DNA of 64,000 bases from Holophagaceae bacterium (GCA_016710635.1 JADJVL010000013.1:1-64000), one strand, 5' to 3'. Shown: positions 7,935 through 18,859, numbered from the stretch's first letter. The notes: generated from the sequence alone by a model not told the origin. Made by a program: numbers and translations.

Positions 7935-8981
7935 CTACAACAGCTCCGTCCGCCCTTCCGCCCGCAGCCGCTCCACGATCTCCTTCACTCCCTGCGCCCG
8001 GTCCCGATGCGTGATCAGCAGGGCGTCGTCGGCGTCCACGACGATGAGGCCTTCCACGCCCGCGGCGGCGATGAGGCGCTTGCCGCCGAAGAAGGCGCAG
8101 TCCTTGGTGTCCACGAGGACCGCGTCCCCCAACACCACATTGCCGTTGGCGTCCGCGTCCTGGAAGGCCAGGGCGGCGGGCCAGGAGCCCACGTCGGACC
8201 AGCGGAAGCGGGCGGGGACAACGCTCACATTCCCGGCCTTCTCCATCAGGGCGATGTCGATGGGCTCCTTCGGCAGCTGCCCGTAGGCGGCGGCGAGGCT
8301 GGCGGGAGCGCCGTCCCAGGCGTCCAGGGGCGCCAGCTGCTCCGGCGCGTGGGCCGCCAGGGCGGCGCGGAAGTCCTTCAGGGTCCATACGAACATGCCC
8401 GCGTTCCAGGTGTGGCGGCCGCTCTGCAGGTAGGCCACCGCCTGGTCGAAGGGCGGCTTCTCCCGGAAGGCCGCGACCTTGCGCACAGCACCCTCCCCGA
8501 CGGATTCGATATAGCCATAACCAGTTTCCGGGCTCGTGGGGGGAATGCCGAAGACCACGAGGTCGCCGGTGGCGGTGGCATGGTCCATCGCCACGTCGAG
8601 GTCCCCCAGGAAGGCCTCCCGGTCCCCGATCCAGTGGTCCGCGCTGAGGACCGCCATCACCCCCGCGCCCACCCGGCGCTCCAGCTCCACCAGGCACAGG
8701 GCCAGGCAGGGCGCCGTGTTGCGGCCCTCGGGCTCCAGCAGGATGTTGCCGGGAGGCAGTTCCGGCAGCTGGCGCCGGGCCGCCTCCGCCAGGTCCTCCG
8801 TGGTGAGAACGAAGATGTGCTCCGGGGCGAAGGCCCCTTCCAGGCGCCGGACGGTCTGCTCCAGAAGCGTCTCCGTGCCCGTGATGGCGAGGAACTGCTT
8901 GGGCAGGGCGGCCCGGGAACGGGGCCAGAAGCGCGTGCCCCGGCCTCCGGCCATCACCACGGCGAGCTTGGGTTGAGTCAT
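7935..8981 (-). CDS. manC: Mannose-1-phosphate guanylyltransferase
   Basis: Makes GDP-mannose from mannose-1-P and GTP for surface polysaccharide. The nucleotidyltransferase signature VVMAGGRGTRFWPRSR with PKQFLAI is at the N-terminus, followed by NILLEPEGRNTAPCLAL, LSADHWIGD and GYGYIESVGEG. SWPAALAFQD and the metal region complete the roughly 348-aa GMP domain. There is no C-terminal cupin; that domain is encoded separately at 7118-7477. An upstream in-frame ATG at 9005 adds eight residues; 8981 is preferred because the conserved strand starts four residues later. Confidence 0.88.
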   Translation of the reverse strand: MTQPKLAVVMAGGRGTRFWPRSRAALPKQFLAITGTETLLEQTVRRLEGAFAPEHIFVLTTEDLAEAARRQLPELPPGNILLEPEGRNTAPCLALCLVELERRVGAGVMAVLSADHWIGDREAFLGDLDVAMDHATATGDLVVFGIPPTSPETGYGYIESVGEGAVRKVAAFREKPPFDQAVAYLQSGRHTWNAGMFVWTLKDFRAALAAHAPEQLAPLDAWDGAPASLAAAYGQLPKEPIDIALMEKAGNVSVVPARFRWSDVGSWPAALAFQDADANGNVVLGDAVLVDTKDCAFFGGKRLIAAAGVEGLIVVDADDALLITHRDRAQGVKEIVERLRAEGRTELL

Positions 8982-9023
8982 GGTCGGCGTCCCCCGTGGC
9001 TCCATCCTACTGGGCCGGAGGCT

Positions 9024-12000
9024 TCAGAATCCCGCCAGGAAGATCGCCAGGTCGTCCTCGTCGCAGTCCCCGTCGCCGTCCAGGTCCGCCGCCGCCACCG
9101 CCGTCGCCACGCCCGGCCCGCCGTAGGCCCGGGCCAGCACCGCCAGATCCAGCACGTCCCCGGTGTCCCCGGCGCCGTCCAGATCCCTGGAGCGCACCGC
9201 CACCGTGGCGATGGCGGTGACCGTGCCGGCGGCGTTGCTGGCGCTCAGGATGTAGGTGGTGGAGGCCGCCGGGGCCACCACGAGGCTCGTGCCCTGGACG
9301 GGACCGAGGCCGGCGAGGGCGAGGTCCGTGGCCCCGGCCACGGACCAGGACAGGGTGGCGGCGCCCCCGGGCTGGACCGCCGCCGGAGTGGCTTTGAAGA
9401 AACTGATGGCGGGGGGCTGGGGCGCCAGGGAGACCCGCAGCACCGCCGGATCCGACAAACGGCTGCCTTCGGAATTGGCGACCAACACGGTGAAGGTCGC
9501 CCCGTCATCCACCAACGCCGTCGGCGGCGTCGTGTAGTCCGCCCCGCCGGCCCCGGGGATGGGCACGCCGTTCCGGCGCCAGGCATAGCCCGGCGCCGGG
9601 ATCCCCGTCGCCGCCACGGAGAAGGTGGCCGTCTGGCCCACCACCGCATTGGCGTCCGCGGGCTGGCCGGTGATCACCGGCGCGGCGGGCAGGGGGTTCA
9701 CCGTCAGGATCCCCGGGGCGCTGGTCACGCTGCCCCCGCGGTTGAAGACCCTTACCGTGAAGGCCGCGCCGTTGTCGGCAAGGGTGGTGGGCCCGGTGAG
9801 GTAGCTGGTAGCCGACGCGTTGGGCAGGTCCACGCCGTCGCGCTGCCACTGGTAGTCCGTGCTGCTGCCGGTGTTGAGGACCATGAAGGTGGCGGTGGCC
9901 CCTTCGAGCACGGCCTGGTCCTGGGGCGGCGCCACGATTGAAGGGGCCTCGAGATTCACCGTGAGGAGGGCCGGGGCGCTCGTGGCGCTTCCCGCCACAT
10001 TGGTCGCCACCAGGGTGAACGGCACCAGGTGGTCCGCGTCCTGGACCGCGGCCAGGGTGTAGGTCGCGCCGGTGGCGCCGGGGATGTCCACGCCGCCTCG
10101 CCGCCACTGGAGGGTCGGGGGCGGCACGCCGGTGGCGGCGCCGGTGAAGGTGGCCTGCGCGCCTTCCGGCAGGGTCTGACCGACGGGGTCCAGGGTGATG
10201 GCGGGGGCCGTCGTCGACAGGACCGTCAGGAGCGCGGCGCCGCTGGTGGCGGAACCGGAGGCGTTGGTGGCGCGGAGGGAAAAGGCGGCCCCGTCGTCCC
10301 CGGCGGTGGCCGGGGGCGTGGTGTAGGCCGGTGCCGTGGCGCCGGGGATGTCCACACCGCCCTTGCGCCACTGGAGGGCCGGGGCCGGGCTGCCGTTGGC
10401 GGTGGCGGTGAAGGTGGCGCCGGCGCCGGCGTAGACGGAGACCGGCATGGGGTCGCGGTTGATGCTGGGGGCGACGGGATCCGCGGCGCCGCGCAGCTCC
10501 CAGACGCCGCGCCCGAAGGTGGCGGCCCGGAGGAAGCTGCCATCGGGGGCCACGTAGAGGTCGCGCACCGCCACCAGAGGCAGCCCGGTGCCGTAGCGCG
10601 CCCAGGAAGCCCCGCCGTCCTGCGACGCGTAGACCCCGAAATCCGTGCCGGCGAAGAGGGCCTTGCCATTGCCGGGATCGCTCTGGATCACATGGACGGG
10701 GATGCCCGAAGGGAAACCCGGGCCTTCCACGGAAGCCCAGGTGGCGCCGGCGTCGAGGCTGCGCCAGAGGTGGGTGGCGGCGGGATCCGGCGCCACGGAG
10801 GCGGCGTAGAGGGTGCGCTCGTTCAACGGGTCGAACCAGACGCTGCTCATGAACAGCGCGTTGCCCGGCAGGGTGCCGAAGGGGCTCCAGGTGGCGCCGC
10901 CATCCGCGGTGGCAAAGCCCGTGCCCCCGCTGGTGACGATGGCCACGGACTTCGGATCCAGGGCCGAACCTGCGACATTGCGGATCACCCGGCCGCTCAA
11001 GGGCAGGCTGGCGGCGTTGCTGATGGGGGACCAGCTGCCGCCGAAATTGGCGGTCCTGAAGACCGTGCTGTTGGTGAAGGTGAGGGCCGCGTCCGGCTGG
11101 GGGCCCGGGCCAGGGGCGAGCTTCGTGAAGAAGGGGGCGGCGTTCGCATCCCCGGCGCCGGTGAGGCCAGTGGTGGCGGCGTTGAAGGTGGCGCCGCCGT
11201 CCGCGCTGATCTGGAGGTTGGCGTAGTAGAGGGAGGCGAGGACCCTGGCGGCGTCCGCGGGATGCCAGAGGGTGCCGAAGCCGTCGCCCCCGATGGCGTC
11301 CTCGAAGACCGCGCTGGTGGCGAGGGCGGCCCCGGAGCCCTGGCGGATCCTGGTGCCGTTGTCCTGGAGGCCCAGGGAGATGCGGGAACCGGCGTCCGGC
11401 GCGTTGGCCGCCTGGGTCGAGCCCAGGTTGTAGACGAGGTGCGTGGCCAGGCCCTTGTTCCGCCGGTTGTCGATGAAGGTGGGATCGGAGGCGGGGCTGG
11501 AGCCCCCGGGGACCGGCGCGCGGTAGGGATCCCGCAGGATGCAGAGGCCGCCGTCGTTGCCAACATAGAGGGTCGCCGGGCCGGTCTTCGACCAGGCGGC
11601 GCGGTGGAAGTCCGCGTGGGCATAGACCCGGTTCGCCCCGTACCAGTGGGTGAGCTGCTCGTAGGAGGCGCCGCCGTCCAGGGTGCGGTAGAGGGCCAGG
11701 TTCGCCCCGACGAAGAGCCGGTTCGCGTCCCCGGGATCCACCGCCAGGAGATGGTTGTAGAAGCCCTGCCCGCCATCGGAGCCGAGGCCGGACACGAGGG
11801 TGTTGAAGAGGCCCGTGGACCCGCCGGGGGAGGCGACGAAGCTCCACGAGGCCCCGGCGTTCGTGGACTTGAGGAGCCCCTTCGCGATGTTGCCGGTGCT
11901 TGTGTCCTCGTAGATCCCCCACGCGACGGAAGCGCTCGCCGGGGTGGTGGCGACGGTGATGCGGCCAATGGCGCCCGGCGCCGTCACCGTGGCCGGGGCC

Positions 12001-12980
12001 CAGGCGCTGCCGGGGTTGAGGGCGTCCGTGGAAGTCCAGATGGAGCCCTGGCCGCTCCCGGACTCCGCCGTGGCCAGCACGCCGGTGGCCCCGATCCGGC
12101 GCAGGCACCACACCGCCGCGCCGGCGCCGAAGGGGGCGGTGCAGGTGAAGGTGGCGCCGCCGTCGGTGGAGCGCAGAAGGCCGCCGTTGGTGCCCGCCAG
12201 CACGAGGTTCGCGTCGAGGGCGAGGATGTCGTAGACCCGGGTCGTGCCGGCGCAGAGCCCCGCCGCCGCGGTCCAGGTGGCGCCGCCGTCGGTGGACCGG
12301 TAGAGGCCCCGGCCTTCCGCGTCGAAGGCGTCTCCGAGCCCCAGGTAGAGCACATTGGGATCCGCCGGACTCATGGCCAGGGCGCCCACGCTCAGGTTCC
12401 CCGACGACCCGCTGGCGGGCAGCCCGTCCGTCAGCGGCGTCCAGGTCCAGTCGGCGGCCGTGGCCAGGTCAGCGTCCACGGACTTGAAGACACCGCCGCC
12501 GCTGGTGGCGAGGTAGACGATTTTCGGATCCGTGGGATGGGTGAGGATCCCCACCGGGCGTCCGCTGTCCATGTCCGGGAAGCCTGGCGTGGTGGCCTCC
12601 GCCCGGGGTCCGAGGTTCGTCCAGGCGGAGGTGCCCGAGGGAAAGCCCGCGGCGGGCAGCTTAGCACCGGAGGCCGGGTCGGCGAGGGCGTCAGCAAAGG
12701 AGGCCGCAAAGCGCGTCCGGTGTTCGGCCGCCAGGCGCCCTTTGAAATCCAGGTAGGCCGGGGTGGCGGCCCCGCCGAACCAGGCTCGGGCCGCGTCCCG
12801 GCGGAGGTCCGCCCGGTCATGACCGGACGCGGGGCCTGCAGCGGGGCCCGCGACCTGGATCCGCCGCGCCGGGAGCAGCACCCGCCGGGCGCCCGGATTG
12901 CCCGGCTCCTGAGGCGCGGAACTGCCCGCGCACAAGGCCAGGGACGCCAGGGCGGCCGGAAGGAAGGGGCGGGTGGGCAT
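9024..12980 (-). CDS. Giant secreted beta-propeller/Ig-like protein with dockerin-like tail
   Basis: 1318 aa. A signal peptide (PAALASLALCAGSSA) and short propeptide precede a long BNR/sortilin-type propeller at about 100-820, with repeated LYRSTDGGATWT, LLRSTDGGATF, LKSTNAGASW and LWRSLDAGATW Asp-box motifs. Four Ig-like domains follow (about 843, 928, 1013 and 1103 onward; each with LQWRKGGVDIPGA-type cores), then a CARDB-like domain at about 1192. The last 55 residues hold two Asp-rich calcium loops (DLDGAGDTGD, DLDGDGDCDEDD), as in dockerin or EF-hand repeats. Probably secreted or surface-bound, acting in adhesion or polymer binding. No catalytic residues recognised. Single gene, no partner cohesin in view. 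Confidence 0.8.
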   Translation of the reverse strand: MPTRPFLPAALASLALCAGSSAPQEPGNPGARRVLLPARRIQVAGPAAGPASGHDRADLRRDAARAWFGGAATPAYLDFKGRLAAEHRTRFAASFADALADPASGAKLPAAGFPSGTSAWTNLGPRAEATTPGFPDMDSGRPVGILTHPTDPKIVYLATSGGGVFKSVDADLATAADWTWTPLTDGLPASGSSGNLSVGALAMSPADPNVLYLGLGDAFDAEGRGLYRSTDGGATWTAAAGLCAGTTRVYDILALDANLVLAGTNGGLLRSTDGGATFTCTAPFGAGAAVWCLRRIGATGVLATAESGSGQGSIWTSTDALNPGSAWAPATVTAPGAIGRITVATTPASASVAWGIYEDTSTGNIAKGLLKSTNAGASWSFVASPGGSTGLFNTLVSGLGSDGGQGFYNHLLAVDPGDANRLFVGANLALYRTLDGGASYEQLTHWYGANRVYAHADFHRAAWSKTGPATLYVGNDGGLCILRDPYRAPVPGGSSPASDPTFIDNRRNKGLATHLVYNLGSTQAANAPDAGSRISLGLQDNGTRIRQGSGAALATSAVFEDAIGGDGFGTLWHPADAARVLASLYYANLQISADGGATFNAATTGLTGAGDANAAPFFTKLAPGPGPQPDAALTFTNSTVFRTANFGGSWSPISNAASLPLSGRVIRNVAGSALDPKSVAIVTSGGTGFATADGGATWSPFGTLPGNALFMSSVWFDPLNERTLYAASVAPDPAATHLWRSLDAGATWASVEGPGFPSGIPVHVIQSDPGNGKALFAGTDFGVYASQDGGASWARYGTGLPLVAVRDLYVAPDGSFLRAATFGRGVWELRGAADPVAPSINRDPMPVSVYAGAGATFTATANGSPAPALQWRKGGVDIPGATAPAYTTPPATAGDDGAAFSLRATNASGSATSGAALLTVLSTTAPAITLDPVGQTLPEGAQATFTGAATGVPPPTLQWRRGGVDIPGATGATYTLAAVQDADHLVPFTLVATNVAGSATSAPALLTVNLEAPSIVAPPQDQAVLEGATATFMVLNTGSSTDYQWQRDGVDLPNASATSYLTGPTTLADNGAAFTVRVFNRGGSVTSAPGILTVNPLPAAPVITGQPADANAVVGQTATFSVAATGIPAPGYAWRRNGVPIPGAGGADYTTPPTALVDDGATFTVLVANSEGSRLSDPAVLRVSLAPQPPAISFFKATPAAVQPGGAATLSWSVAGATDLALAGLGPVQGTSLVVAPAASTTYILSASNAAGTVTAIATVAVRSRDLDGAGDTGDVLDLAVLARAYGGPGVATAVAAADLDGDGDCDEDDLAIFLAGF

Positions 12981-13040
12981 GGGCGGCGGGGTGACGCTTC
13001 CAGAATAGCCCGGACGCAGGCCTCAAAGTCCCTTGTCGGC

Positions 13041-14018
13041 CTATCGGGCCAGGACGGCCACGAGCTCGCTCAATTCCCGGGGCGGTTCCGGACGGGGCTC
13101 GTGGATGGCCGACAGGGGCCGGGACACGAGGCGGCCGGAGTCCATGCCGAGGTAGAAGGCGGTGTCGCCAGCTACCAGGCGCTTAACGGCTTCCACGCCC
13201 CAGCGGCTGCCCCAGATGCGGTCCATGGCCGTCGGGCTGCCGCCCCGCTGGATGTGGCCCAGCACCACCACCCGCAGGTCCAGGCCGAATTCGCTCCGGA
13301 GGCGTTCGCCCACCTTCATGGCGCCGCCCTCCTGGTCCCCTTCCGCCACCACCACGATGGAGCTGCGCTTGCCCCGCTCCCAGTTGGACCGCAGCTGGTT
13401 CACCAGGGCTTCGAAGGTGTCCTCGGCGCTTTCCGGATACAGCACGGCCTCGGCGCCGCAGGCGATGGCGGTGTGCACCGCCAGCATGCCGCTGCGCCGC
13501 CCCATGACCTCCACCAGGAAGAGGCGCTCGTGGGAGGAGGCCGTGTCGCGGATGCGGTCGATGGCTTCGACGGCGGTGTTCAGGGCCGTGTCGAAGCCCA
13601 GGGTGCGATCCGTGCCCGGCAGGTCATTGTCGATGGTGCCGGGGATGCCGGCGCAGGAAATGCCGTGCTCCCGGTGCAGGAGGTCCGCGCCGGTGAAGGA
13701 GCCGTCGCCGCCGATGATCACGAGGGCCTCGATGCCCTCGGCCCTCAGGTCCGCGGCGACCTGGGCCCGCACCGCGGGCTCCAGGAAAGCCTGGCAGCGG
13801 GCGGTGTGGAGGATGGTGCCGCCCCGCTGGAGGATGTTGGCGCACTGCCGGCTGGTGAGGGCCGGCCAGTCCCGGTCCACCAGGCCCTGGAAGCCCTTGT
13901 GGACGCCGCGCACCTCGATGCCCATGAACACCGCCTGCCGGACGACGGCCCGGATCGCGGCGTTCATCCCCGGCGCGTCGCCGCCGGAAGTGAGGACGCC
14001 GAGGCGCTGGAGGGCCAT
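13041..14018 (-). CDS. pfkA: ATP-dependent 6-phosphofructokinase
   Basis: A 325-aa glycolytic enzyme phosphorylating fructose-6-P. GVLTSGGDAPGMNAAIRAVV at residues 7-26 is the nucleotide loop. GGDGSFTGADLL (about 102), GTIDNDLPGTDRTLGFDTA (catalytic Asp region, about 125) and VEVMGRRSGMLA (about 165) follow. Gly at the position after GGDGS favours ATP over pyrophosphate. The start is 2 bp downstream of the 109-aa gene's stop, so the two are probably coupled. Confidence 0.95.
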   Translation of the reverse strand: MALQRLGVLTSGGDAPGMNAAIRAVVRQAVFMGIEVRGVHKGFQGLVDRDWPALTSRQCANILQRGGTILHTARCQAFLEPAVRAQVAADLRAEGIEALVIIGGDGSFTGADLLHREHGISCAGIPGTIDNDLPGTDRTLGFDTALNTAVEAIDRIRDTASSHERLFLVEVMGRRSGMLAVHTAIACGAEAVLYPESAEDTFEALVNQLRSNWERGKRSSIVVVAEGDQEGGAMKVGERLRSEFGLDLRVVVLGHIQRGGSPTAMDRIWGSRWGVEAVKRLVAGDTAFYLGMDSGRLVSRPLSAIHEPRPEPPRELSELVAVLAR

Positions 14019-14020
14019 GG

Positions 14021-14350
14021 TCAGCGGCGGCGCTTCTTCGGCGCGGCCTTGCGGGCCTTGGGGGCGCCCTTGCTCCGCGCCGCCGTGGCCTTCCGCCCGT
14101 GGCGGCTGCGCCGGGCGGCCTTGTAGCCGCGGGTGTCCCGGGGATGGATCTCCGGCGACGGCAGGGGCGGCGGCTCGACGATGCCCTTGGGCACCGGGGG
14201 CAGGTCGGCTTCGGCGATGCCCTGGGCGGCGGCGCGCTGGGCCCGAACCCGCATCACCGGATCTTCCGGACTGCCCTGGCCCGGGGCCTGGAAACCGAAG
14301 GCCAGTGGTCCGAACAGGGCGCTCATCAGGAGCATGCGCAAGGCTTTCAT
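14021..14350 (-). CDS. Exported basic, Ala/Lys-rich hypothetical protein
   Basis: A 109-aa protein with a signal peptide (MKALRMLLMSALFGPLAFG), a Pro-rich middle (PPVPKGIVEPPPLPSPE) and a strongly basic C-terminal tail ending KAAPKKRRR. Low-complexity tails of this kind bind nucleic acid or acidic polymers, but nothing more specific can be said. Start chosen at ATG 14350 because it opens the signal peptide. Sits directly upstream of pfkA. Confidence 0.5.
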   Translation of the reverse strand: MKALRMLLMSALFGPLAFGFQAPGQGSPEDPVMRVRAQRAAAQGIAEADLPPVPKGIVEPPPLPSPEIHPRDTRGYKAARRSRHGRKATAARSKGAPKARKAAPKKRRR

Positions 14351-14449
14351 GGGAACTCCGGAGACACCTGATTCGAGCCTAGCCCCCGGAAGGCCTGCCA
14401 AGGATTCCCCGAACCCCTCGCGGTAGACTTTGGGCTCCCCGGAGCAGCC

Positions 14450-16320
<1,871 letters not shown>

Positions 16321-16321
<1 letters not shown>

Positions 16322-16791
16322 TGGTCGCGGAACATGGCAGCCCCGAATCCCACCTGGAGGACTTCCTCCTGGTGGCCCACACGAGCCTGCGCCACAAAAG
16401 CGAGCGCCAGCGGGCGGACGCCCTGCTGCTGCGGTGGACCAGCGCCTGGCAGAGCAAGACCCGGGTGGTGAACGGCACGTTTTCCAACCACGGGGCCTAC
16501 CTCCACTTCGCCCAGTTCATCCAGGGCCAGTGGGTGCAGGTGTTCACCTTCCACGCCGCCCCCGGCCACGGCCTCTCCCTGCGGGGCCCGGACACGGACC
16601 GCACCCGCAAGTCCCACAAGCACCGGGCCAACCGCCTGGAGACCGCGGCCCTGGACGCCCTCTTCGCCGCCTGGTCCGCCCATCCCGAAAGCCGCCCCGC
16701 GGGCCACGCCGTGGAGTTCTTCCTGACGGAGACCCCCGATGACTCGTATGATCGGTGCCTGCAGGACGTGATGGAGCACCTCGGCCCATGA
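16321..16791 (+). CDS. Hypothetical protein, 156 aa
   Basis: Starts at the ATG overlapping the thiC stop. No signal peptide or membrane segment. Contains TSAWQSKTRVVNGTFSNHGA and VQVFTFHAAPGHGLSLRGPD. No family recognised. Its last 13 codons (CLQDVMEHLGP and stop) lie in a 39-bp sequence that is repeated just downstream at the start of the DinB gene. Confidence 0.55.
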
Positions 16792-16876
16792 CATGCATCG
16801 GCTGCCAACCTCCCGGACATCCCCGGCGCACCCACGCCGGTGCCTGCAGGACGTGATGGAGCACCTCGGCCCATGA
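16753..16876 (+). repeat. Perfect 39-bp direct repeat at a gene junction
   Basis: The 39 bp at 16753-16791 recur without change at 16838-16876, separated by 46 bp. The first copy carries the stop of the 156-aa gene (CCCATGA). The second copy carries the ATG of the DinB gene at the same ATGA position. The two genes therefore probably once overlapped by 4 bp and were pulled apart by a local duplication. Confidence 0.85.
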
Positions 16877-17373
16877 TCCGCGACGGACTTCGACCCTTTG
16901 GCATCTCCACGGCCCACACCCGGTCCGTCATCGCCTCCGTGCCGGAGACCCGCACCGACATGTGGGACAAGCGCTGGGACTACGGCGTGCGCTCCCTGCG
17001 CGAACAGCTCGCCCACCTCGCCCTGGTGCGGGAAAGCACCCTGACGACCCTCACCAAGGGCAACCCGGGCCTCCTCGCCGCCATCTACGGCGAAGCCCCC
17101 TGGATCGCCGGCACCGGCCGCACCTCCGACCTGCTCCTCGCCTGGGACCTCCACAGCCAGACCTGCGAGAGCCTCCTCATGAACATCCGCCAGGACCAGC
17201 TCGACGCGCCGTTCGTCACCGGCTTCGGGAACGTCAGCAAGCCCGCGAACTACCTCCGGCTGATGCTCCTGGAAGAAACCCACCACAGAGCCCAGATGAC
17301 CCTCCAGCTCCGGCTGCTGGGGCTCGATCCGCCGGAGTTCCCCGGGCGGGCGTGGTCCGAGCTGGGGGTCTGA
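16873..17373 (+). CDS. DinB-family four-helix protein
   Basis: A 166-aa DinB/YfiT-type putative metalloenzyme. SLREQLAHLALVRESTLTTL, TSDLLLAWDLHSQTCESLL and LEETHHRAQMTLQLRLLG match the helical-bundle core, with the HxxAQ-type metal ligands near residue 145. An in-frame GTG/ATG start upstream would read through the duplicated sequence; ATG at 16873 is preferred because it preserves the ancestral overlap. Family members act as thiol transferases or stress proteins; role here unknown. Confidence 0.75.
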   Translation: MIRDGLRPFGISTAHTRSVIASVPETRTDMWDKRWDYGVRSLREQLAHLALVRESTLTTLTKGNPGLLAAIYGEAPWIAGTGRTSDLLLAWDLHSQTCESLLMNIRQDQLDAPFVTGFGNVSKPANYLRLMLLEETHHRAQMTLQLRLLGLDPPEFPGRAWSELGV

Positions 17374-17433
17374 GGCCGGAATGAGGCCGGGACGAGGCCG
17401 CCGTTCCAGACCGGAGCGTGACCGGGTGCGGCC

Positions 17434-17496
17434 GTTGATCTTGATCTGGCCGTTGACCTTGACCTGGCCGTTGACCTGGCCGTTGACCTTGACCTT
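17434..17496. repeat. Short tandem GTTGACCTTGACCTGGCC repeat
   Basis: Imperfect tandem array made of two 18-bp units (GTTGAYCTTGAYCTGGCC), a 12-bp unit (GTTGACCTGGCC) and a partial unit. It runs into the flank of hairpin repeat copy C, whose own end is TTGAAGGTCA on the other strand, so it looks like slippage expansion of that flank. The 17374-17827 region holds this array plus copies C and D and no supportable gene. Confidence 0.65.
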
Positions 17497-17595
17497 CAAA
17501 AGGCACCCTTGTCCGGCATGATTCGCCCGCCTTTGGCGAATCGTGTCGGACAAGGGTGCAGGCAAGCGACAGCGCGCCAGGACCATGAACCATCC
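17489..17595 (-). repeat. Structured hairpin repeat, copy C
   Basis: On the minus strand: GGATGGTTCATGGTCCTGGC then GCGCTGTCGCTTGCCTGCACC, a hairpin, and GGTGCCTTTTGAAGGTC. The outer stem GCACCCTTGTCCG / CGGACAAGGGTGC is 13 bp and perfect; the inner stem is GATTCGCC / GGCGAATC. The flank shared with copy A is even longer than with the others (back to CGACCCACC about 30 bp earlier). Confidence 0.72.
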
Positions 17596-17699
17596 CCATC
17601 CCGGGCATCGGGTTCCGGTGGGTCGAAGGTCAACTGCGGCACAACGGGTTTTCCATTCCTCCCCCATCCGGAGAGCAACACGGAGGACGATCCCCCGAC

Positions 17700-17790
17700 C
17701 TGCCGCGCTATCGCTTGCCTGCACCTTCCCCGACACGATTCGCCCAACTGCGGGCGAATCATGCCGGGGAAGGTGCCTTGTTGAAGGTCA
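17700..17790 (+). repeat. Structured hairpin repeat, copy D
   Basis: Plus-strand copy: CGCGCTATCGCTTGCCTGCACC, a hairpin, GGTGCCTTGTTGAAGGTCA. The outer stem GCACCTTCCCCG / CGGGGAAGGTGC is 12 bp and perfect; the inner stem is GATTCGCCC / GGGCGAATC. With copy C it forms an inverted pair between the convergent DinB and moaA genes. Confidence 0.72.
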
Positions 17791-17827
17791 ACCCCGTCAA
17801 GACGCTTTTGGATGGCGCCATGAACGA

Positions 17828-18859
17828 TTACCCGCCGATGTGGAACATCTCCACTTTCCGGTTCCGGGCGGTCTCTTGGGTGCGGATTTCGGAATAGTGA
17901 TCGTCCCGCCGGGACCATTTCACCCGCAGCAGGGCGGACAGGTCGGCGTCGGAGGCGCCGTTGCGCAGGGCGGTCTTGAGGTCGAGGCCTTCGCTGCCGA
18001 AGAGGCATGTGTAGAGCTTGCCTTCGGCGCTCAGCCGGGCCCGGTCGCAGCCGCTGCAGAAGGGCGCGCTGACGGACGCGATGACGCCGAACTCGCCGGA
18101 GCCGTCGCTGAACTTCCACCGTTCCGCGACGCGGCCCGCCAGGGGTTCCGCCACGGGCTCGATGGCCCAGCGCGTGCGGATCGTGGCCAGCACCTCGGCG
18201 GCGGGCACGACCGCGTCCAGCTTCCAGCCATTCAGCGTGCCCACGTCCATGAACTCGATGAAGCGCAGCACCAGGCCGCGGTCCTTGGCGAACTGGAGCA
18301 GGTCCAGGATCTCGTCGTAATTGACGCCCTTCTGCAGGACGCAGTTCAGCTTGAGGGGCGCGAAGCCCGCCGCCCGCGCGGCCTCGATGCCTTCCAGCAC
18401 CCGCGGCAGGGGCACCGTGGTGTCGTTGAGCCGCGCGAACTTCGCCGGGTCCAGGGTGTCCAGGCTCACCGTGAGGCGGTCCAGCCCGGCGGCCTTCAGC
18501 GGGTTGGCCAGCTCCTTCAGCAGCGCGCCATTGGTGGTCAGCGCCAGGTCCTTCAGGCCGTCCAAACGCCGTAGCCGCGCCACGAGATCCGGCAGGTCCT
18601 GGCGCAGCAGGGGCTCGCCCCCGGTGAGGCGAAGCTTGTCCACCCCCAGCGCCACAAAGATCCGCGCCACCCGCTCCAGCTCCTCGAAGTGAAGGATCTC
18701 CCCCTTCGGCAGAAAGGCCGCCCCGTGCTCGCCCTCCCCCACATCGCTCGCCCCGAACAGCTCCCGGGGCATGCAATAGCGGCAACGGAAGTTGCACCGG
18801 TCCGTCACCGAAATGCGGAGCGCCTTCAGCGGGCGGTGGCGGGCGTCGAGGAGGGGCAT
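17828..18859 (-). CDS. moaA: GTP 3',8-cyclase MoaA
   Basis: 343-aa radical SAM enzyme for the first step of molybdenum cofactor synthesis. The N-terminal cluster cysteines are C22, C26 and C29 (DRCNFRCRYCMP). LRLTGGEPLLRQDL and LTVSLDTLDPAKFARLND follow. The second cluster is in FCSGCDRARLSAEG plus the later YTCLF (about 265-285), and the protein ends in the Gly-Gly tail (FHIGG). The other Moa genes are not nearby. Its first 64 codons and 14 bp of leader are duplicated at 21122-21313, on the far side of the hipBA genes. Confidence 0.95.
   Translation of the reverse strand: MPLLDARHRPLKALRISVTDRCNFRCRYCMPRELFGASDVGEGEHGAAFLPKGEILHFEELERVARIFVALGVDKLRLTGGEPLLRQDLPDLVARLRRLDGLKDLALTTNGALLKELANPLKAAGLDRLTVSLDTLDPAKFARLNDTTVPLPRVLEGIEAARAAGFAPLKLNCVLQKGVNYDEILDLLQFAKDRGLVLRFIEFMDVGTLNGWKLDAVVPAAEVLATIRTRWAIEPVAEPLAGRVAERWKFSDGSGEFGVIASVSAPFCSGCDRARLSAEGKLYTCLFGSEGLDLKTALRNGASDADLSALLRVKWSRRDDHYSEIRTQETARNRKVEMFHIGG

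Noticed and set aside
10029..14126. 1365-aa plus-strand ORF opposite the propeller/Ig gene and pfkA
   Set aside because: It lies antisense to two well-supported genes, has low-complexity Gly/Arg/Ala composition and no recognisable motif. It is a by-product of very GC-rich third codon positions.
14351..14449. TPP riboswitch ahead of thiC
   Set aside because: The 99-bp leader has no CTGAGA box or other conserved THI-box element.
17434..17496. Short peptide-coding repeat (VNGQVKVNGQ-like on the minus strand)
   Set aside because: The frame has no start or ribosome-binding site and runs into the hairpin repeat; better seen as tandem slippage.
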